Below are positions 34,763 to 40,000 of a stretch of DNA of 40,000 nucleotides, piece by piece (position 1 is the first letter of the stretch; each line of letters opens with the position of its first letter). The notes under the pieces are model-generated. The model was not told where the DNA came from. It did no database searches and worked only from the letters and a program-made list of their open reading frames with translations. The stretch is from contig SZXW01000009.1 in NCBI GenBank assembly GCA_005862285.1, forward strand, positions 1 to 40,000. The letters run 5' to 3'. Source of the DNA: Chlorobium sp. (GTDB lineage: Bacteria > Bacteroidota > Chlorobiia > Chlorobiales > Chlorobiaceae). Made by a program: the position numbers and the translations under genes.

Positions 34763-35089
34763 TCAGGCGACATTGCTCTCGGTTGTTTTTTCGTATAGCA
34801 CTGCGCCGACCCGATCGATATGATCGAGCACATCCGGATCTGTAATGGAACGAAAAAGAGAAATGTCGAAAGAGTATGGCAATAACAGATCGTCAATATC
34901 GTCCATTATGCGAAAGAGAACCTTCAAATCGAGATCATCGCCGCCAATGAGGGTCAGATCGATATCAGAGCCCTCTTTATAGTTTCCTTTTGCCCTTGAG
35001 CCATAAAGCACAGCTCTCTCGACCTGCCTGTAGCGGGAGATGACAGCATTGATTTGTGAGATGGTTGATTCTTCAAGTCCGAATTTCAT
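34763..35089 (-). CDS. MNT-type nucleotidyltransferase (antitoxin of HEPN/MNT pair)
   Basis: A 108-residue minimal nucleotidyltransferase with the catalytic pattern G-S-x10-D-x-D in YGSRAKGNYKEGSDIDL. MNT proteins in HEPN/MNT modules neutralise the HEPN toxin by adding AMP to a tyrosine near its active site, which needs this GSx10DxD motif. It lies after and overlaps the HEPN-like gene by 4 nt (35086-35089), so they are co-translated. This is one of several toxin-antitoxin-like units between 34.7 and 37 kb. Confidence 0.88.
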   Translation of the reverse strand: MKFGLEESTISQINAVISRYRQVERAVLYGSRAKGNYKEGSDIDLTLIGGDDLDLKVLFRIMDDIDDLLLPYSFDISLFRSITDPDVLDHIDRVGAVLYEKTTESNVA

Positions 35090-35517
35090 TCCTCTGTCTC
35101 CTTTGCCATCGGAAGAAGCTTTTCAGCGAGCCGATTGAACGCTGCATTATACAGGATTCGGATTGCCAATGCTATTTCTTCAGCTATCTCCGGATTGTAG
35201 GTATGGGATGTCAGGTTTCTGCTTTTTATCATCTCCATCCAGACATCACCGTCGTCGATCAATCCCCGCTTGAATGCTTCGCGGGTAGTATCCCTGGAAC
35301 CATAGAGTGGCTGAACTCCCTTGTTTTCGAGAAAATCCTTCAACGTATTCCAGCCGAGTTCATGGGTATATTCAAAAGACTGAATCAGGCCCTGTTGCTC
35401 AAGTTCGCTCAAGGTTCGTTGCCTGGCCAGTTCTACAGCACGATCCAGTTGGCCGAAAGCCTGCATGAAATGTTTGAACGGCTGAACCCAGCGGATATCT
35501 TCATTGTTCATAGCCAA
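35086..35517 (-). CDS. HEPN-domain protein (HI0074-like; toxin of HEPN/MNT pair)
   Basis: A 143-residue helical protein of the HI0074 nucleotidyltransferase substrate-binding family. It has the catalytic RNase pattern R-x4-H-x-Y in SRNLTSHTYN, as in HEPN toxins of this type. GWNTLKDFLENKGVQPLYGS and TREAFKRGLIDDGDVWMEMI are the usual helices of the family. The Tyr of HxY is the residue expected to be AMPylated by the MNT partner encoded next to it. Presence of the complete RNase motif suggests an active toxin that is held inactive by the neighbour. Confidence 0.88.
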   Translation of the reverse strand: MAMNNEDIRWVQPFKHFMQAFGQLDRAVELARQRTLSELEQQGLIQSFEYTHELGWNTLKDFLENKGVQPLYGSRDTTREAFKRGLIDDGDVWMEMIKSRNLTSHTYNPEIAEEIALAIRILYNAAFNRLAEKLLPMAKETEE

Positions 35518-35938
35518 TCATGATGTTAATAGCCGCCGACAATTTTTTCCGGCAACGGAATTCTATGCAATCAAGTTCATCTAAAGTTTATTACCCGTCC
35601 AAATCAACCGGAATTCCTGCAAAAATCCATACAGAAAGAAAGGTATGGAATAATTGTCTCAATAAGAGAAGCGGGCAATATAATCCCATAACCATGACTG
35701 ATGATCTGAAGAGGTCATGAAGAATTGTATGAGGCGTTGAAAAACAGACCGGAGGCGCTGCTTCAATCACATAACCATTGAGGCAATATACCGAGCTCAA
35801 AAATTCTTTCTTTTTAATGAGCTACCTCCACCAGCATCTCCCGTTTGCATCAATACGCGGACCTCTCAATACTTTTTGCTTTTCTTGGGAGCGTCCCGAA
35901 GACTTCCGCTATGAGATAGCCCCACCCAGGCTGATCGA
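35518..35938. other. Intergenic region between HEPN/MNT and VapBC units
   Basis: 421 nt without a supportable gene; short frames here have no family features. Repeat copy 2 lies in the right part. A small ORF-like string (MTDDLKRS) at about 35694 has no known counterpart. This is probably decayed mobile DNA. Confidence 0.4.
35863..35897 (+). repeat. Short dispersed repeat, copy 2
   Basis: CTCTCAATACTTTTTG, then CTTTTCTT and GGGAGCGTCCC. It is the closest relative of copy 1, including part of the preceding 20 nt (GCATC ... GCGG). Confidence 0.6.
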
Positions 35939-36346
35939 TTATTCCGGAGAAATGATTCTGACTGTCGGGAAATAGGTTTGATATCTGTTTTTATCTCGTG
36001 TGATTAATGCAAGACCTGATACTGCGGCATGTGCTCCGATAAAAAAGTCCAGCAAAGGAGACCTCTTTTCACCTTTATGCTTTCGGTAGTTGAGAAAAGC
36101 TTTACCAGCAAGAAAAAGGGCTTCCTTTGGAATTTCCAGCATCTGAAATCCTCTTGACGAAATCGCCACCTCCAACTCCTCAATTTTTTTAAACCCGATG
36201 GAAATCTCGGAATAGATGATTTGATTGATGAATAAAGGGGTATGAATGGCATATTCAGAAAGAGCTGCCTCCGACCAATCAGCCCAAACAGGATCATCGA
36301 GAAAAACATCCAGGATGATATTTGAATCAACAAGAAGACCGTTCAT
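35939..36346 (-). CDS. PIN-domain ribonuclease toxin (VapC-like)
   Basis: A 135-residue PIN domain protein. The acidic residues of the metal site are visible in MNGLLVDSNIILDVF (Asp7), FINQIIYSEISIGF (Glu), LLDFFIGAHA (Asp) and LALITRDKNRY (Asp). VapC toxins cleave RNA, often initiator tRNA or rRNA loops. The start overlaps the antitoxin stop by 4 nt (36343-36346). An initiator tRNA gene happens to be in this window, but the target of this toxin is unknown. Confidence 0.92.
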   Translation of the reverse strand: MNGLLVDSNIILDVFLDDPVWADWSEAALSEYAIHTPLFINQIIYSEISIGFKKIEELEVAISSRGFQMLEIPKEALFLAGKAFLNYRKHKGEKRSPLLDFFIGAHAAVSGLALITRDKNRYQTYFPTVRIISPE

Positions 36347-36567
36347 ACATCTCTTGTGAGCGCCATGATTTCGTCTGTAGTCATTTTGACAGTGGCAATC
36401 CCTCGAAGCTTTTTAAATTTTTGACTCGCCGGCGTTGCGTCTTTTCGTTTTACAATCACGACACGATCCCCCTCTTGCATAAAATCAACTTCTGTATCAG
36501 GGGTTATCCCTAACTTTTCCCGTATGGTAACTGGTATCGTCACCTGCCCTTTTGTTGTCACTTTCAT
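36343..36567 (-). CDS. AbrB/MazE-type antitoxin (VapB-like)
   Basis: A 74-residue protein with the swapped-hairpin AbrB DNA-binding fold: MKVTTKGQVTIPVTIREKLG, then EVDFMQEGDRVVIVKRK. The last 25 residues (SQKFKKLRGIATVKMTTDEI) are the toxin-binding tail. It is first in the operon and likely represses its own promoter, which should lie immediately to the right of 36567. Confidence 0.92.
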   Translation of the reverse strand: MKVTTKGQVTIPVTIREKLGITPDTEVDFMQEGDRVVIVKRKDATPASQKFKKLRGIATVKMTTDEIMALTRDV

Positions 36568-36635
36568 TTTCCCCTCCGGTATTACGTATTACCAGTAAGA
36601 ATACCACATTCCTCCTGATAAATCAAACAATGTTC

Positions 36636-36948
36636 ATGAATCGAACGTTTCGACCAGCCCTGCAAGCAAGGGATTCAGAAAATGCACTATCCCATGATAC
36701 AGGCTGGCCTGGCTGCTCGAAAATGACATTAATGCAGCTGAAGATGCGTTCAACGCCATCGGGAAGGACGGGAGTTTCCTTTCAACTGCAGGTAACCCGC
36801 ACAACAAAACCCGTTTCTCACCGAACTGCTGATTCCCTTCGGAAACTCAGACTGCGTAGCACTTTTCGAGATAGAGAACAACAATACCATCACTGTTCTT
36901 GCTCTCCGCCTTCAGCGTGAAAAATATTACCTGTGGCAATGCTTTTGT
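36636..36948 (+). pseudogene. Decayed RelE/ParE-superfamily toxin
   Basis: Three frames together spell a ParE-type toxin. An N-terminal part reads RLAWLLENDINAAEDAFNAI (frame at 36701). The middle NPHN ... KPVSH is in two frames near 36796-36820. The C-terminal part ELLIPFGNSDCVALFEIENN then NTITVLALRLQREKYYL is in a third frame, ending about 36948. The last block (PFGxxxxVALFEIExxxTITVLAxRxQRE) is the typical end of the family. At least two frameshifts break the gene, so it is inactive. The ATG at 36636 is only a guess for the old start. No antitoxin gene for it is visible. Confidence 0.7.
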
Positions 36949-36992
36949 TTGATACAATTCCTTTCCTCACGTTTTACATTAAATAAAACAAA

Positions 36993-37021
36993 AATCTTTT
37001 TGCTTTATTTATGAACGTCCC
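36993..37021 (+). repeat. Short dispersed repeat, copy 3 (diverged)
   Basis: TCTTTTTGCTTTATTTATGA followed by ACGTCCCC. It keeps the TTTTTG-CTTT core and the CGTCCC end but not the CTCTCAATA part. Confidence 0.45.
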
Positions 37022-37350
37022 CAAGCCTCTCATTATAATGAATATACTTTAAAGGAAATCTTCAGAAAAAAAGACAATCTCTGATTATCGGTAATCGTTA
37101 TGGAGAACCCTACACCCCAAAATGTAAGGTCCTTCATTTTTTTATGTAATCCAATACGCCATGTAAATAGCGGTTTTTTTTAAGCGAGGACCAGAAAACG
37201 TGCTTTCATATTTACAATAAAGCAGGATAATTCCGTACCTTTAACGTAGTATATATCGACCTTGTTTCTTTTGTGTTGCAATTCAAAAATCCGCGCTTTA
37301 AACGGATCAATCTAATTATTAGCGTTCTCAGATATAGCGAAGGAGAGAAA
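37022..37350. other. Intergenic region before the small ORF
   Basis: 329 nt of AT-rich DNA without a supportable gene. The part before 37351 carries GAAGGAG (the ribosome site of the next ORF). Nothing else is recognisable. Confidence 0.4.
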
Positions 37351-37536
37351 ATGCAAGAAATAAAATACAGGAATTATCGCATCAGATATCACTGTGTGCT
37401 TGGTTGGTTTGCTCATATTTATCGACCGGGGGCAAACTCGGCAATGAGTGACATTATTGAAGCAACCCGTGAAGAAGGAGAGCAAATTTTACTTGTTCGT
37501 GTCCGTGCACGAATTGATAGAGAAGAAGAATCATAG
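37351..37536 (+). CDS. Small hypothetical protein, 61 residues
   Basis: MQEIKYRNYRIRYHCVLGWF then AHIYRPGANSAMSDIIEATR, ending REEES. A good ribosome site, GAAGGAGAG, precedes the ATG at 37351 by a few bases, which decides this start over the longer frame beginning at 37273. The segment R-Y-H-C-V-L-G-W-F-A-H-I-Y-R-P-G looks like a compact beta-strand protein. I do not recognise a family. Accessory context. Confidence 0.6.
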   Translation: MQEIKYRNYRIRYHCVLGWFAHIYRPGANSAMSDIIEATREEGEQILLVRVRARIDREEES

Positions 37537-37764
37537 GCTAGGGTAATGAACCAACCTTGACGGTTCTAATTAACATACTGGCATAACAAACCGATACAAC
37601 GCACCCTTTCAAAAAGCAGCTTAAGCCCATGAAATTTTTTTGGTAAAAATTCCAGAGCCTGAACCTACATCAACTCCCCACCCACTAAAATTCTCGGGAA
37701 CAAAGCATCCCCGCCATCGTTACCAGAAAAGCATGCTTTTTCCCAACCTTAAAATAATCCCGCC

Positions 37765-38256
37765 ATGACATCGTCATCGATGAACCTCTTTGGAGAAAGA
37801 GCGGAGAGGCCGTCCTTTCCTCGTTTCAGCATCAAGCTCGTTAAAGAATCCAAGGTGTTTTATTCTCAGAAGAAGATCAGCAACGCAAAAATGGTTTGTG
37901 AGCTGGTCATGTGTCTGGGGCTGCATGAAAAAGCTTCTGAGGAGTTTCATGCAATTTACCTCACTACCAAGCATGAAGTTATCGGTATTGAGATGATCAG
38001 CAGAGGAACTTTGAACGCAACCCTGACTCATCCTCGTGAAGTTTTCAAGGGGGCACTGCTAGCAAATGCACATGCAATAATTCTTGCCCATAATCATCCA
38101 TCTGGTAATCTTGAACCGAGTGTGCCTGATAAACATGTAACGGAAACACTTGTTCAGGCAGGTAAAATCCTAGACATCAAAGTTCTTGATCATGTCATTG
38201 TCGGGACTGCAGGAGGATTTTACAGCTTTATGGAGTCAGGGCAGTTATCAGCATGA
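37765..38256 (+). CDS. RadC/JAB-domain protein, short form
   Basis: A 163-residue protein equal to the C-terminal JAB/MPN domain of RadC. The JAMM metal motif H-x-H-P-S-G-x7-D is complete in AHNHPSGNLEPSVPD, and the conserved ISRGTLNATLTHPREVFKGA precedes it. The N-terminal helix-hairpin-helix of full-length RadC (about 225 residues) is missing. Short RadC proteins are usually encoded on mobile elements and integrated islands, which suits this place; a role in DNA repair is not established. It lies at the edge of the AT-rich part of the window. Confidence 0.9.
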   Translation: MTSSSMNLFGERAERPSFPRFSIKLVKESKVFYSQKKISNAKMVCELVMCLGLHEKASEEFHAIYLTTKHEVIGIEMISRGTLNATLTHPREVFKGALLANAHAIILAHNHPSGNLEPSVPDKHVTETLVQAGKILDIKVLDHVIVGTAGGFYSFMESGQLSA

Positions 38257-38709
38257 TCTAATGGGGAACGTGAAATAAGCACCCATATGTTCATATCCTA
38301 GCGCTTTCAGCAGCCTTTACATATAAGGATTCCGTTGAGCTTCCGGCACTGAGGAGTCCTTATACCCCTAATGATTTCATACCACACTGTTCTCGCATTC
38401 AGTCACAGCTTACACTCCGCTTCGCTTCGTTTTGTGGCAAAAGCAGCGCCTTCATGCTTCACAGTTGTGACTTACTGTCATGTTCTATCAGTTCATCTGG
38501 CGTTAACTCGTGGTCGTTGTATAATTTACATTATGTGCTCCGCCCTCCGGGAAGTTGAGTACAACTTTACATAATGGGAAATTATACAAGCAACCATCAG
38601 GTGGGCTACCTTGAATGCGTTACAATATCTATTTATGTTGAGAAAATTTGCTAAATATTTTTACCTTTTAAAAATGAAACTTTATACTATAATTATAGAT
38701 AAATAAATA
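38257..38709. other. Intergenic region with inverted Xer-like sites
   Basis: 453 nt without a gene. It contains the inverted repeat pair described separately at 38514-38592. After about 38600 base composition falls sharply toward A+T. Confidence 0.5.
38514..38592. other. Inverted pair of dif/pdif-like Xer recombination sites
   Basis: Site 1 (38514-38541) reads TCGTTGTATAA, a 6-bp centre TTTACA, then TTATGTGCTCC. Site 2 (38564-38592, opposite strand) reads TGCTTGTATAA, a 7-bp centre, then TTATGTAAAGT. Known dif and pdif sites have the form arm-(T/C)ATAA, six bases, TTATGT-arm. The sites face each other with a 6-bp hairpin (AAGTTG/CAACTT, 38552-38567) between and can form a long cruciform. The layout resembles the folded attP of CTX-type Xer-using elements. 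This is a resemblance, not a proof. Confidence 0.45.
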
Positions 38710-39270
38710 ATGCAAACTTCTTTATTGATGGATTCTATACAGTGTGCCATTAATGGTTATAGGCATGCTGAGACAATAGTTCAGACAAGATTTTATAACT
38801 ACCTGCTTATTGTTACATTTCTTCTTATTCCATGGTCTTGGTCGCTCGAAAGCAATAAAATGATTTTTAATATTACAAGTTCTTTCTTAGGAATATTATT
38901 TAGCATACTTTGGATTATACTTGGTTTTAGATATCGTAAGTTTTTATGGCTTCATATGGATATAATTATCAAACTTGAAGATAAACTGAATAATGAAGAA
39001 ATTAAAATAATGACTCCTATTTATAATCTTCAAAACGGGAGCGCTGTCTCAATCCAAAAAGAAAATAAAAAAATTAAACTTTGCTGGTTGCAAAAAAAAG
39101 TCGACTCAAGAAGCTTACTTTTTATAGTGCCAATAATATTTTCTATTAGCTATTCTGTATTATTATTTTATTCAATATGTGAGTGTAATAACAATACTGC
39201 AAAAATGAAAAGCGCTTTAACGCCAACTGTAAGAATAGAAGAATCTTATTTTTTTAATATCCATAAATAA
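38710..39270 (+). CDS. AT-rich hypothetical membrane protein
   Basis: A 186-residue protein with hydrophobic segments at about residues 30-46 (YNYLLIVTFLLIPWSW), 52-71 (NITSSFLGILFSILWIILGF) and 135-155 (LLFIVPIIFSISYSVLLFYS), with a charged loop of about 60 residues between the second and third. The short amphipathic N-terminus (INGYRHAETIVQTRFYNY) leading into the first helix recalls small two-helix effector proteins in phage-defence islands, but I cannot name a family. Codons are extremely A/T-ending (TTA, ATA), unlike the core genes to the left. The next gene starts 35 nt later in the same direction, so they may form an operon. Confidence 0.65.
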   Translation: MQTSLLMDSIQCAINGYRHAETIVQTRFYNYLLIVTFLLIPWSWSLESNKMIFNITSSFLGILFSILWIILGFRYRKFLWLHMDIIIKLEDKLNNEEIKIMTPIYNLQNGSAVSIQKENKKIKLCWLQKKVDSRSLLFIVPIIFSISYSVLLFYSICECNNNTAKMKSALTPTVRIEESYFFNIHK

Positions 39271-39305
39271 TTTAAAAAATAAAACCTATAAAGTAATAAA
39301 CCTTT

Positions 39306-40000
39306 ATGTATATGAATACATTTGATGTATTTAAATGGCTTTTCCCCTATTTTTCTATAAGTAGTTTAGTTACTGCTTTATTGTTATGGCTTACTAGAGA
39401 ATGGATGTCTAATAAATTAAAAAATAGTATAAGTCATGAATATGATGAGAAATTAGAAAATTATAAAGCTTACTTAAAAAAAGAAAATGATTTATTGCTT
39501 CTTAATATAAAAAATCGTTTTGAGAGAGAAACAACCATACATAATATTGCAGGTATATCTATTTCTGAAGTTCAGAAAGTGGTTGTTTCTAGAAAAATAG
39601 AAGCTATTGAGAGTTTGTGGCATGAGGTTTTGCGAATAAAAAAAAATATGCCATCTATAAAACTTATTCTTGATATAATAACAATTGATGAATACAAAAC
39701 CATCATAAATAATAATTATTTCAAAAAAGAGCTTGAGAAATTAGATGAAAAAGAAATCATTAAAATGATGGGCGATTTAAATGAACCGACAGAAAAAAAT
39801 AAAATATATATTGATAATAATGTATGGGCATTATTTTTTGCTTATCGGGCAATAATGGTTCGTATTGTTTTATTAATGACAAAAGTCAAAGTTGATCCAG
39901 GTATGATTGAGTGGTTTAATGACGAATTGATACAAAATTTATTGCTGTCCGTTTTATCGCCTGAAGAAAATATAGAATATAAAGAAATTAAAATAAGTAA
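39306..40000 (+). CDS. AT-rich hypothetical protein with N-terminal membrane helix (3' end outside window)
   Basis: Open from ATG 39306 to the window edge (231 codons) without a stop. The N-terminus (WLFPYFSISSLVTALLLWLT) is one membrane helix. It is followed by a charged, probable coiled-coil segment (NKLKNSISHEYDEKLENYKA then YLKKENDLLL) and a helical cytoplasmic region with KVVVSRKIEAIESLWHEVLR. An ATG two codons later (39312) is also possible. No family recognised. Composition matches the preceding gene, so both seem to have come from the same foreign source. A single helix, coiled coil and helical body is a layout often seen for membrane-anchored accessory proteins on mobile elements. 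Confidence 0.6.
   Translation, partial: MYMNTFDVFKWLFPYFSISSLVTALLLWLTREWMSNKLKNSISHEYDEKLENYKAYLKKENDLLLLNIKNRFERETTIHNIAGISISEVQKVVVSRKIEAIESLWHEVLRIKKNMPSIKLILDIITIDEYKTIINNNYFKKELEKLDEKEIIKMMGDLNEPTEKNKIYIDNNVWALFFAYRAIMVRIVLLMTKVKVDPGMIEWFNDELIQNLLLSVLSPEENIEYKEIKIS

Noticed and set aside
36552-36920. 122-residue rightward ORF after the VapB start
   Set aside because: Composition is unlike a protein (many Ser, Arg, Thr), and the other two frames contain the recognisable ParE-like blocks.
38374-38520. Integron attC site around the GTTAAC at 38502
   Set aside because: The RYYYAAC and GTTRRRY core pairs with L boxes could not be aligned; the inverted repeat fits Xer-like sites better.

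Overview
The window looks like a chromosomal segment of a green sulfur bacterium (Chlorobiaceae, of the Chlorobium/Prosthecochloris kind). This is inference from the style of the proteins: a free-standing N-terminal transketolase half, a RicT/PSP1 protein beside metG, a PlsC-like acyltransferase that could be the carotenoid acyltransferase CruD, and moderate G+C with dense gene packing. No rRNA or photosynthesis marker is present to prove it.

Region 1 (1 to about 23.9 kb) is ordinary core chromosome. It opens with the end of a collagen-like Gly/Pro repeat protein. A rightward run follows: PfkB-family kinase, sodium/solute symporter, Maf pyrophosphatase, MiaA, a STAS-domain protein with a basic AT-hook-like tail, and a cyclopropane-fatty-acyl synthase preceded by an internally deleted pseudogene copy of itself. 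A long leftward run holds NamZ-type muramidase, initiator tRNA-Met, metG, ricT-like, PlsC-like acyltransferase, class I aminotransferase, coaD/rsmD, transketolase N-half, DedA, purC and a small unknown. Then come an exported endonuclease/exonuclease/phosphatase-fold protein, a histidine kinase/response regulator pair, a SugE-type SMR exporter, an exported unknown and a hotdog thioesterase.

Region 2 (about 24 to 34.7 kb) is accessory and full of duplication and decay. Its centre is a RiPP (ribosomally made, modified peptide) system. Two Nif11-type precursor genes (24165 and 32586) share a leader with a Gly-Gly cleavage site and have different Cys-rich cores, both with a CGxxCE element at the same place. 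One complete radical SAM/SPASM maturase (33192) is present. The first precursor is followed only by a frameshifted, truncated maturase start, so the intact enzyme may serve both peptides. A third leader fragment overlaps the end of the second precursor. Around these lie a duplicated exported Ig-like protein (one intact, one pseudogene), two DUF2934 genes, a PAP2/acid phosphatase split by an in-frame TGA, a DUF3795 gene broken by a 5-bp tandem duplication, a ceramidase-like membrane protein, a CPBP protease homologue and an unusual pyruvate-kinase-like protein.

Region 3 (about 34.7 to 38.3 kb) is a toxin-antitoxin and mobile-relic zone: a HEPN/MNT pair, a VapBC pair, a decayed ParE-like toxin, three copies of a short repeat ending in GGAGCGTCCC or a close variant, and a short RadC/JAB protein.

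Region 4 (38.3 to 40 kb) begins with two inverted sites resembling Xer (dif/pdif) recombination sites. It continues as strikingly AT-rich DNA with two unidentified membrane-associated proteins, the second running off the window. It looks like the edge of a recently acquired island.
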